33,449 nt of DNA from Erysipelotrichaceae bacterium (GTDB lineage Bacteria > Bacillota_I > Bacilli_A > Erysipelotrichales > Erysipelotrichaceae). The notes beneath the pieces are model-generated. The model was given only the letters and a program-made list of their open reading frames with translations, had not been told where the DNA came from and did not search any database. Where the stretch lies: positions 1 to 33,449 of the forward strand of contig JAFYHQ010000034.1 in the NCBI GenBank assembly GCA_017539105.1, in the 5' to 3' direction. A program made the translations under genes and the position numbers. Position 1 is the stretch's first letter; every line of letters starts with the position of its first letter. Of the stretch, positions 24,584 through 33,200 are shown one piece after another.

Positions 24584-27500
24584 ATGAAAAGGATCATGAA
24601 AGCATTGCTTTGCCTGTTGGCGGCGATCGTTCTGGTATCTTCCGTGATGTCAATGAATGTAGTGAACGCGGAAGAAGCGCAGGAGGAATCAGCCGATACG
24701 GTGGTTGCGGAAACGTTTGAAGAAACGGAAGAAGCAACAGAAGCAGAACCTGTAGCAGAAGAAGTACAGGAAGAAGATGAGGCGGAACCTGTGATTGAAG
24801 AGGTACAGGAAGAAGCCGGGATCATTTCGGCGGAACCTGTGGCGGATGAGGTTGCGTACGTGGACTACTATCTGGGGATTGGAGTCACACAAGGCGGTAC
24901 CTATGATATCGTTGTGACAAACGAGGCAGATTTCGCTTACATTGAACACTATGGCATGAATGGTTCCATGAACTGTACTCTCATTGAAGGGGATAACGTT
25001 GTACTGACGGCACACAGCAGTTTCGAGTATGAGTTCAAAGGCTGGTACGAAGGCGTGACCGGCAGTAACGGGTTTGTCAATGGAAACAACGGCACGCTGA
25101 TTTCGATGGATAAGATCTTTACTTATGAAGCGCATGAGAACAGGATCATTCAGGGGGTTTTCGAGTATATCGGGCATGCGTATGCCGTACTGCTGACAGC
25201 AGGACCTTCGGCCGGAACGATGGTTTTTACCAGAAGTTACAATGAATACGAGAATGATACGGCAGGGACGCTGGCCGATCGGTACGGTTCCACGTATACC
25301 GGCGTGATCTTCAGCAATGTCGAGAAGACTCCGCAAAGCTATGAGGTTCCATGGAAGCAGCATCTGAATGAGATTAAGACCGCACTTGCTGCCGATACCA
25401 TCCGGCCGGAATCGATGCAGAACTGGTTCTATGGCTGCAGTAATCTGACCTCGTTCTCTTTTTTTGATTTTGATACGACGGAAACCGTGTCGATGATACA
25501 GCTGTTCGGAGAATGCAGTAATCTCACAAGCGGAGCTCTTGATCTTCAAAACCTTAAAACGGACAGCCTGAAAAAGATGAACGGCATGTTCCGGGGCTGC
25601 GAATCGCTGACATCGCTGGATCTTTCGCGTATCGATACATCGCATGTCGAGATGATGCCGCAGCTGTTCTATAACTGTGTAAACCTGACGGATCTGAATA
25701 TCAGCAATTTCGATACTTCGAATGTCACGGACATGTCCTGCATGTTTAAAGGATGCCGGTCGCTGGAACAGCTGGATGTGACACATTTCGATACTTCCAA
25801 GGTCATTTCCATCTATGGCATGTTTGCGGATTGTGCGCTGCTGACTTCGCTGGATCTGAGTCATTTCGATACTTCGAATGTCCAGTATATGTATGAAGTA
25901 TTCCAAGGCATGGCAAGCCTGGAAACGCTGGATCTGCATAATTTCGTGACGACGAGCGTCGATACCTATGCAGGCAATGACCATGGCGGCTTTTTTGCGA
26001 TGTTTATGAACTGCAGGAATCTGAGGTCTCTGGATATCAGCGGTTTCGATCTGACGACCGTAACGATGATGGCGGACATGTTCAGGGAATGCAATTCCTT
26101 GGTTTCCATCAAGCTGGGTCCCGGTTTCAACAAGTGGATCGATGATGCCTATCTGCCGGAGGGAATGTGGGACAATATGACCGTTTATCAGGTGCTGAGT
26201 GAAAAGGAACTGTATGCGAAGTATCCTGCGAATGCTTCCGACTGGGCAGGAACATGGCAGAAGAGCGAAGCGTATGCCGTCTTGGATGATTTAGGCAATA
26301 TGGTTTTTGTACGCAGCCATGAAACGTATAGGAACGACATGATGGGCATAGTCAGAAATATAGCCGGTTATGATTATGACGGACGGATCTTCAGCAATGT
26401 CGAGAATACCGGAGACAATCCGCCATGGCGTGCACACATGTCAAGCATCAGGAAAGTCTTTGCCGAGGATCCGATCGTTCCGAAGACGATGTATGACTGG
26501 TTCTCCGGTGCAGTCAATCTGACGTCTTTCTGGGACTATCATTTCGATACCTCGGAATGCACCAGCATGTTTTATCTGTTTGATGGGTGCAACTCTTTGA
26601 GTGAACTTTATATTGATCATTTCGATACGTCCAAGGTACAGAGCATGTATGGCATGTTCTATCACTGCCGTCAGCTGAGTAATCTCGATCTGAGCCACTT
26701 CAATACTTCTTCGTTGAGAGGCGATCTGGATTATATGTTCCGGGGCTGCAGCAATCTTGAATCGGTCGATCTGAGCAGTTTCGATACTTCAAGAGTCACT
26801 TCAATGGCCTGGATGTTTGATGAATGTCCGAATCTGAAAAAGATCCGATTCAGCGGGAAATTCGATACGAAGAATGTCATGAACATGTGCAGCATGTTCT
26901 ATGGATGCAGCAGTCTGACGAACCTGGATCTCAGGAGCTTTGATACCGGGAAGGTCACGTATATGGAATCGATGTTTGACAACTGTTTCGCTTTAAAGAA
27001 CGTGAAGCTCGGCGCAAAATGGACGAAGTGGACCGACCATGCATACCTTCCGGAAGGCAGATGGGAGAACTATGAGAAGAGTATTTGGATGTGGAATGAT
27101 CAGCTGTATTCGACTTATCCGGACGATCCGACAGCATATGAGGGCACTTGGGTCAGAGGGGATGCTTTGTGTCTGATACCTCTGGATTCTCTGGTTGCAG
27201 GCGAGAGCGAATGGCTGCGCGTATACGGCGACACAGGAACGGTGACATGGGAATCTTCTGATCCTTCGATCGCGACCGTAAGCGATATGGGAATGCTGGA
27301 AGGCATCAAGGCGGGACTGGTGACCATCACTGTGTCTCAGGACAACGGTTCCTATGATTCCATCGAGGTCCGTATCCTCTTTACCGATGTCGCGGATAGA
27401 GGGAAGTATTTCTATGAGCCGGTATACTGGGCCTTCGATAATGGAATAACGACAGGCACCAGTGGTACGAAGTTCTCTCCGAATGACAACTGCACAAGAG

Positions 27501-27934
27501 GTCAGGTCGTGACATTCCTGTGGAGAGCCATGGGATGTCCGGAACCTGCGATCGTGAATCCATTCGAAGATATTTCAGAGGACAAGTTCTTTTACAAGGC
27601 CGTATTATGGGCTTATGAAAACGGCATAACTACAGGTACTTCTGCAACCACCTTCTCTCCGAATGCAAAATGCAAGAGGGAGCAGATCGTGACCTTCCTT
27701 TACAGGACAGCGGTCTATGCAAACGGCGGATTTGGTCCTGATTATATTCCGAAACAGATGAACTTCCCTGATGTCAAGGAAAGCAACTACTTCTACGATG
27801 CAGTCCTCTGGGCATATTCTACTGGCATCACCACAGGTGTCGATGGCAATACAAGATTCGGTGTTGGACAGAACTGTGTCAGGGGAATGGTCGTCACCTT
27901 CTTAAAGAGATACAGGGACGCCTATCCGGATTAA
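24584..27934 (+). CDS. Secreted BspA-like repeat protein with two DUF285 cassettes and SLH anchor
   Basis: I place the start at 24584 (1116 residues) because GGAGGA lies 7 nt upstream and the signal peptide (1 to about 29) begins there; an in-frame ATG at 24536 has no ribosome site. A glutamate-rich linker (about 30-82) with imperfect EPVAEEVQEE repeats follows, then an InlB-type beta domain (about 88-195, GWYEG motif). Two full cassettes follow: header module, DUF285/BspA repeats with the FDTSNVTDM core, and a tail ending in WAGTW or YEGTW (about 200-555 and 562-860). A BIG2-like domain (about 865-930) and three SLH repeats (about 932-1116) close it. No enzyme motif is seen. BspA proteins of other species bind host matrix proteins or other microbes; adhesion here is an inference. 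Confidence 0.92.
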   Translation: MKRIMKALLCLLAAIVLVSSVMSMNVVNAEEAQEESADTVVAETFEETEEATEAEPVAEEVQEEDEAEPVIEEVQEEAGIISAEPVADEVAYVDYYLGIGVTQGGTYDIVVTNEADFAYIEHYGMNGSMNCTLIEGDNVVLTAHSSFEYEFKGWYEGVTGSNGFVNGNNGTLISMDKIFTYEAHENRIIQGVFEYIGHAYAVLLTAGPSAGTMVFTRSYNEYENDTAGTLADRYGSTYTGVIFSNVEKTPQSYEVPWKQHLNEIKTALAADTIRPESMQNWFYGCSNLTSFSFFDFDTTETVSMIQLFGECSNLTSGALDLQNLKTDSLKKMNGMFRGCESLTSLDLSRIDTSHVEMMPQLFYNCVNLTDLNISNFDTSNVTDMSCMFKGCRSLEQLDVTHFDTSKVISIYGMFADCALLTSLDLSHFDTSNVQYMYEVFQGMASLETLDLHNFVTTSVDTYAGNDHGGFFAMFMNCRNLRSLDISGFDLTTVTMMADMFRECNSLVSIKLGPGFNKWIDDAYLPEGMWDNMTVYQVLSEKELYAKYPANASDWAGTWQKSEAYAVLDDLGNMVFVRSHETYRNDMMGIVRNIAGYDYDGRIFSNVENTGDNPPWRAHMSSIRKVFAEDPIVPKTMYDWFSGAVNLTSFWDYHFDTSECTSMFYLFDGCNSLSELYIDHFDTSKVQSMYGMFYHCRQLSNLDLSHFNTSSLRGDLDYMFRGCSNLESVDLSSFDTSRVTSMAWMFDECPNLKKIRFSGKFDTKNVMNMCSMFYGCSSLTNLDLRSFDTGKVTYMESMFDNCFALKNVKLGAKWTKWTDHAYLPEGRWENYEKSIWMWNDQLYSTYPDDPTAYEGTWVRGDALCLIPLDSLVAGESEWLRVYGDTGTVTWESSDPSIATVSDMGMLEGIKAGLVTITVSQDNGSYDSIEVRILFTDVADRGKYFYEPVYWAFDNGITTGTSGTKFSPNDNCTRGQVVTFLWRAMGCPEPAIVNPFEDISEDKFFYKAVLWAYENGITTGTSATTFSPNAKCKREQIVTFLYRTAVYANGGFGPDYIPKQMNFPDVKESNYFYDAVLWAYSTGITTGVDGNTRFGVGQNCVRGMVVTFLKRYRDAYPD
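25468..26130 (+). repeat. DUF285/BspA repeat array, cassette 1
   Basis: About eight imperfect repeats of 24-30 residues with the core F-D-T-S-x-V-x-x-M-x-x-M-F-x-x-C-x-x-L. The DNA TTCGATACTTCGAATGTC recurs at 25709 and 25865. Confidence 0.85.
26531..27010 (+). repeat. DUF285/BspA repeat array, cassette 2
   Basis: About six further units with the same core (HFDTSECTSM, HFDTSKVQSM, HFNTSSLRGD, SFDTSRVTSM, KFDTKNVMNM, SFDTGKVTYM). Preceded by a second copy of the header module seen before cassette 1. Confidence 0.85.
27756..27804 (+). repeat. 49-nt SLH-coding block identical to 29902-29950
   Basis: This stretch at the start of the third SLH repeat (FPDVKESNYFYDAV) is identical in DNA to 29902-29950 in the next gene, including all third codon positions. 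It suggests recent duplication or gene conversion. Confidence 0.85.
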
Positions 27935-27968
27935 CTAGCCATTATCATCTGATTTGTTTATGGTTTAT

Positions 27969-27995
27969 AAAGGAACACTGAAAAGTGTTCTTTTT
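27969..27995 (+). terminator. Rho-independent terminator of the large BspA-type gene
   Basis: AAAGGAACACT (27969-27979) pairs with AGTGTTCTTTT from 27984 with one G-T wobble and a GAAA loop, and ends in five T. The same left arm occurs in the terminator at 30104. Confidence 0.85.
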
Positions 27996-28074
27996 ATCAC
28001 AAATAGGAGCACAGAAAACAAGCGATTATTCCCAATTACATACGTACATCTTTAGTGTGTAATATATATTTATA

Positions 28075-28105
28075 TGAAAATATTTTCAAAAGTTTTTGAA
28101 AATAT
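28075..28105. promoter_or_regulatory. Palindrome TGAAAATATTTTCA, copy 2, plus a half site
   Basis: The perfect 14-bp palindrome (28075-28088) matches the one at 17117. A half copy TGAAAATAT follows at 28097-28105, 22 bp downstream (about two helix turns). The palindrome ends 51 bp upstream of the -35 box of the next gene. Confidence 0.55.
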
Positions 28106-28130
28106 ATGTCTTTTTGGCTTGTTTTATAGG

Positions 28131-28152
28131 CCATGATATTGAAAAATCATGG
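28131..28152. promoter_or_regulatory. Dyad CCATGAT-N8-ATCATGG over the -35 box
   Basis: CCATGAT (28131-28137) and ATCATGG (28146-28152) flank and overlap the -35 box (28139-28144). Related CATGGAA stretches occur at 8405 and 30143, upstream of other SLH genes. Confidence 0.4.
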
Positions 28153-28166
28153 AAAACTGTCATAAT
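28139..28166 (+). promoter_or_regulatory. Promoter of the short BspA/SLH gene
   Basis: TTGAAA (28139-28144), a 16-bp spacer and CATAAT (28161-28166), 24 nt before the ATG at 28191. AAGGGG serves as the ribosome site. Confidence 0.6.
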
Positions 28167-28190
28167 TAAAAAATAAAGGGGTAAAATTTT

Positions 28191-30068
28191 ATGAAAAAAA
28201 TTCTTAAACTTTTAATGGTTGTATTGCTGTTATGCAGTACATTTGGTGTGAAGAGAATTATCACAGCAGAAGAAGAGCCAGACGTTTATGAAAAAACAGA
28301 ATTACCAAAGCACAAAGATGCAAAAAGAGTAATTCCGACAACGTTGAGCCTGGCTAGAGAAGGCGATCATGTTGATATGCCGCAGAAGCCAGCTACTTCG
28401 AAACGTGAAACATTAACCGGCGAAGCTTATGCGATCTTCACAGTCGTCGAAGGTCATGAATATCATTGGCCGGAGGATGGCGATGGCGAACTCATTTTCT
28501 TCAGAAGCACAGAGGAATATGAGGACGGTGAGTATTATGAGAATGTCAAAATCAATGGCGATTATTATGAAGGAACCGTTTATGCCGGTTTTGAAGATCT
28601 TGATCCATGGGATGAGGAAGCAGAGCAGTATCATCTTCCTAGCTGGACCGAAGATATCTATTATTACTGCGAATTCGTATCTGTAGCTGAAGGACATACG
28701 ATCCAGCCGATTTCTATGGCGGCATGGTTTGCTTTCTTCTATTACATGTTTGAATTTGATGGCACCGGTTTTGATACTTCAGAGTGCTATGATATGTATG
28801 GCACATTCATGGATTGCGAACACCTTGAATCACCGAATCTCAAGACATGGAATACAGAAAGTGTTATGGAGATGTCGATGATGTTTGGAGCTGACGATTA
28901 TGGCTGTGAATCTCTCTATGACTTGGATCTGAGCAGTTTCGATACCTCAAATGTTAAAAACATGTACGCTATGTTTGTTTATGCTTATGTACCGTTCTTG
29001 CATATCGGCAGTTTCGATACGACAGCAGTTACCGACATGGAATATATGTTCTATTATACCAGCGTGTATTTCATCGACCTTGGTAAAGACTGGGGCAACA
29101 ACTGGTGCAGCGAAGCGTTCCTTCCTGAAGGAGACTGGTATCTCTTAGATGATCCGAACTATCTGGTGAAGACAGAAGAGGAACTCTATGATGAATTCTA
29201 TGAGCACGGAGCAGATTGGGCAGGAACCTGGACCGTATATCCTTTCTATATCGCTTCTGACGAAGTGATCGAGAAAGAGGATTACTTTACGGAAGGTTTA
29301 CCATATGTCGTAGTTGGAGAGACGCAGCAGTTTGAATTAAGCGATGATTTCTATGATAATGTAGTTGAATGGTACACTGTTGATTACATGACCGGCGAAG
29401 ATGGTTCAAAGCTTGCAACTGTTAATAACTCAGGCCTTGTGAAAGGTGTCAAAGCAGGATTTGTTAAGCTCTATGCTGAAAGTACTGCATTTGAGTATGA
29501 AGACTATATTACAGTCCTGGTTGAATTTACCGATGTTGCGAATGAAAACAAGTACTTCTTCGATCCAGTCTACTGGGCATTGTTCAACGGAATCACCACA
29601 GGCACCAGCGGCAGCAAGTTCTCTCCGAACGACAACTGCACAAGAGGCCAGGTCGTTACCTTCCTTTGGAGAGCTATGGGATGCCCGGAACCTACGATCG
29701 AGAATCCGTTCGAGGATGTCACGGAAGACAAGTTCTTCTACAAGGCCGTACTGTGGGCTTATGAGAATGGCATCACGACCGGTACTTCTGCAACGAAATT
29801 CTCTCCGAATGCAAAATGTAAGAGAGAGCAGATCGTCACTTTCCTTTACAGGACAGCGATTTATGACAACGATGGAGCTGCTCCAAGCTACACTCCTGTA
29901 GAGATGAACTTCCCTGATGTCAAGGAAAGCAACTACTTCTACGATGCAGTGCTCTGGGCATACTCCACCGGCATCACAACAGGTGTCAACAACAACACCG
30001 AATTTGGTACCGGACAGAACTGTGTCAGAGGAATGGTCGTTACGTTCCTGTACAGATATTCTGATTAG
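28191..30068 (+). CDS. Short BspA-like surface protein with BIG2-like and three SLH domains
   Basis: A 625-residue secreted protein. The signal peptide (1 to about 27, ending ITA) is followed by a charged linker. Residues about 82-195 form the header module (AYAIFTVVEGHE..., DGELIFFRSTEEY..., PISMAAWFAFFYYM). About four degenerate DUF285 units (about 195-300; GFDTSECYDM, TWNTESVMEM, SFDTSNVKNM, SFDTTAVTDM) and the tail ending ADWAGTW follow. A BIG2-like domain (about 365-440) and three SLH repeats (about 445-625) close it. The protein is very acidic and rich in tyrosine. The 5' part is more AT-rich than its neighbours, while the SLH-coding part is nearly the same as in the gene upstream. No enzyme motif; a surface display or adhesion role is inferred. 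AAGGGG precedes the ATG at about 10 nt. Confidence 0.9.
   Translation: MKKILKLLMVVLLLCSTFGVKRIITAEEEPDVYEKTELPKHKDAKRVIPTTLSLAREGDHVDMPQKPATSKRETLTGEAYAIFTVVEGHEYHWPEDGDGELIFFRSTEEYEDGEYYENVKINGDYYEGTVYAGFEDLDPWDEEAEQYHLPSWTEDIYYYCEFVSVAEGHTIQPISMAAWFAFFYYMFEFDGTGFDTSECYDMYGTFMDCEHLESPNLKTWNTESVMEMSMMFGADDYGCESLYDLDLSSFDTSNVKNMYAMFVYAYVPFLHIGSFDTTAVTDMEYMFYYTSVYFIDLGKDWGNNWCSEAFLPEGDWYLLDDPNYLVKTEEELYDEFYEHGADWAGTWTVYPFYIASDEVIEKEDYFTEGLPYVVVGETQQFELSDDFYDNVVEWYTVDYMTGEDGSKLATVNNSGLVKGVKAGFVKLYAESTAFEYEDYITVLVEFTDVANENKYFFDPVYWALFNGITTGTSGSKFSPNDNCTRGQVVTFLWRAMGCPEPTIENPFEDVTEDKFFYKAVLWAYENGITTGTSATKFSPNAKCKREQIVTFLYRTAIYDNDGAAPSYTPVEMNFPDVKESNYFYDAVLWAYSTGITTGVNNNTEFGTGQNCVRGMVVTFLYRYSD
29902..29950 (+). 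repeat. 49-nt SLH-coding block identical to 27756-27804
   Basis: Partner of the identical block in the preceding gene; the offset is 2146 nt. Flanking SLH-coding DNA is also similar but with scattered synonymous changes. Confidence 0.85.
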
Positions 30069-30103
30069 GAAAGCGATCGTCTGATTCGTATTAGATTTAT
30101 GTG

Positions 30104-30134
30104 AAAGGAACACTCAAAAGTGTTCCTTTCTTTA
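30104..30134 (+). terminator. Rho-independent terminator of the short BspA/SLH gene
   Basis: AAAGGAACACT (30104-30114) pairs perfectly with AGTGTTCCTTT (30119-30129) around CAAA, followed by CTTTA. It is a close copy of the terminator at 27969. Confidence 0.88.
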
Positions 30135-30156
30135 TGAAAAAGCATGGAAATGAAAA

Positions 30157-30165
30157 TGTTATAAT
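30157..30165 (+). promoter_or_regulatory. Extended -10 promoter of the last gene
   Basis: TGTTATAAT (30157-30165) is a TGn-extended perfect -10 box. The leader runs about 65 nt to the GTG start and includes AAAGGAG (30220-30226). No good -35 box is seen. Confidence 0.6.
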
Positions 30166-30236
30166 GATTAGTAAGATAGCAGATCCCGTTCCTGATGTGA
30201 TGGAACATGGATCATTCGCAAAGGAGACCTCGAATC

Positions 30237-33200
30237 GTGAGAAGATTATTCAGTATCATTCTGACGGTATTGCTTACCGTTACAGGCGTTCTGTTTCAGA
30301 ATGCCGTGATCGATGCGGAAACGACGGTTACCAATGTCGCGATCACTTATGATGCGGACAAACTTCCGATTTCAAAGAAACTGACAGGAAGGGAAGTCAC
30401 GTCCCTGATCGCGGAAGCATATACAGGTGCGGGGCCTTCCGCCCGTGTCGATACGAACACCAGGTATACCTATCTGGCAAAAAGAGATGGGGATACTTAT
30501 GTATCGCTGGCTGACAGCAATGAATTATTGAATGAAACGGATGATTATTATCTGGTATTCAATGTCGAAGAGATGACGGGATATGTGTTTGATGTCGATA
30601 ATCTTCCTTCCGTGACCATCAATGGGACTGCGGCGGATCTGGTGGAATGGCGTTCTGATCCAGTACCGAATGGAGATATCAATGCCTATAGGAAAGTCAC
30701 TGTCACAGACGCGGATTGGGTCTTTTCGGTACAGATTTCGGTAGATAGCGCGAATGTCGCAGCCGGTACTTCTTATCTGTTTGAAGCCAGCGTGGCTGGC
30801 ACGATCGATTCACTGAACTGGAGCATCGAGTATCAGACAAGCAGCAGTACGCATATCGATCAAGATGGCAGGCTGTATGTCGGAGCGGATGAAGCGTATG
30901 GTTCGATCAAAGTGAAAGCGGCCTCGACATTCAATGAAGCGGTTTCCGATTATGCCTGGGTTCAAGTCGTGAGCGAACCGCCTTATATCGAGAGCGTGAC
31001 GATCGATCCGGGGGATACAATCATGCGCAGAGGGGAAGTGAAATGGTTTGAGGCGGTCGTCGTTGGTACGGATATCCATGATGTGAAATGGACTCTGACC
31101 GGAAACAGCAGCATCGATACTCACGTGTCTTCCGGTTATGTGACCGTCGGCAGCGATGAGGCTTCTTCTTCTCTGACGCTTACGGCGACCTCGCTCAGGG
31201 ACTCTAATAAATCGGATTCCATCACGATCACGGTAATCGATGCGGAGATCATTGCGAATGTGGCAGTCACCTATGCCGACAGCGAGGCTTTGGCTCTGAC
31301 GACTTCAAAAACCGGAGCGCAGATCACGGAAGCGTTATACAGTGCAGTCAATAGTTCCGCAGGGCCTTCCGCCCGTGTCGATACGAACCCGAACTATACG
31401 CATCTGGCGAAAAAGGATGGAAGCGATTTTGTCCGTTTAAGCAGCAGTACCGCTTATTTGAACGAAAGCGAAGAATATTATTTTGTGTTTAATATCGAAG
31501 AAATGGGAGGATATATCTTCGATATCGAAAATCTTCCAAATGTGACCATCAATGGGGCTGCGGCGGATCTGGTGGAATGGCGCGTCGAACCGTCAACGAC
31601 CGGAGATATCAATGCCTATAAACGGGTCTATCTGGATACGCAGCTTCCGGATCATGTGATTTCGTTCGATCGCAATGGCGGAAGCGGAAGCATGGCGAAT
31701 TCTTATGTCAAGGATGGCAAGAATTTTGTGACGCCGGGATGCGGGTTTATTGCTCCGTCGGGCAAAGGGTTTGCGCACTGGTTCGATAAAGATGATCCAT
31801 CCTTGAAATACAATGCGAATCAGGTGATTTATTCCGTAAACAGAGACATGACGCTTGCTGCGCAATGGGCCGATCCGATGGATGCCTGGATCACCGATGA
31901 TGGCGTTCTGACATGGGAAGAATATCCGAATGCGCAATACTATGTCTCCGGAATCAGATATGGAGAAGGACAGGGCCATGGCGGGGCAAGTGCCGATGCC
32001 TACAGCGATCTTTACCTGCTGTGCTGCATCTATGATATGCCAAGCGGAACTTATCCGGTGGAACTGTTTGCGGTAGGTGAAAACAACCTGCAGATCTCTC
32101 CGATGTGGACAAGCAGCTATGTATTTGTGAATCCTCGCGATGAAGAAAAGGATATCGTGTTCTTTGCGGATGGAGAGGATATGGTCGCATACCGTGTCGG
32201 AGCGTTGGATGAGAGAGTCAGCGAACTGATCGATTTCAGTCTGACGCCGAAAGAAGGGAAAGTATTCAGCGGCTGGCATACCGATGAAGCGTGCACGGAG
32301 TGGCTGGATTACCGTACGACGGTCGGAGAGCTTGAACCCGATGAGAATGGCATCCGATGGGTCTATGCCCGTTGGGCCGATGGGATCGATACGATCTCTC
32401 TGCATGATATCGCTCCGTTGTATTATTCCGAAGATGCGGATGATTATATGCATGACTATTGTACGGAACCGAATATGATGATCACTGCCGATGACAACGA
32501 TATTTATTATGTGTTTGAGGTCATAGGGGTCTATAAACAGAGCGGCGGTCAGATGACTGAATATCATGACGCATTTGAGCTGGGGAATACTTATTATCTG
32601 AAGATGAATATCCGTTTCCTGCAGTTTGACAATTACCGTTTCGCTTATGATACGGTGAATGACGTTTCACTGCTGAATAAATTCTATGCGAATGGAACAG
32701 AGATCCATCCGATCATCGAAGATGCTACGGCAATCGGTGTGATCTTCTATGTGCCTGTATCATGGCCTCAAATCGTGACTCCGATCGATTATTACTATCT
32801 CAGCGTGGGGCAGAGCAGACAGCTGACTTACGAAATCAATCCGGAAAATACCCGTTATGCGGATGTGCTGTGGGAAAGCAGCAATCCTTCCGTTGCCGAG
32901 GTCGACAGTTCAGGCAAAGTTACGGGATTAAGCGCCGGAGAAGCGATGGTCTATGCCTATCTGATCGATGGAGACGGTTATATCATTACGATGGGAGAGT
33001 TTCGTATCGTTGTAGGCGATTATTCGATCTATTTTGAAAAGGATGAGGAAACGGTCGTTGTCGGAAAGACAAAGACGATCGCGGTGAAGGTCGATCCGGA
33101 GAACCATGGCAGCGTCAATGTGAAATACCAGTCGGTCAATCCGGAGATCGCGACCGTGGATAGCGTAACGGGAGTGGTCAAAGGAATCAAGCCGGGCAAA

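Noticed and set aside
24689-25984. Long open frame on the - strand (431 codons) opposite the BspA-type gene
   Set aside because: Antisense to a protein with clear repeats and signal peptide; no recognisable motif of its own.
8513-30068. Sortase-type LPxTG anchors on the surface proteins
   Set aside because: The C-termini end in SLH repeats without LPxTG, a hydrophobic helix or a positive tail.
31593-32567. Open frame on the - strand (324 codons) in the last gene
   Set aside because: The + strand frame from the GTG at 30237 runs through it with InlB and Ig-like domains; the antisense frame is a shadow.
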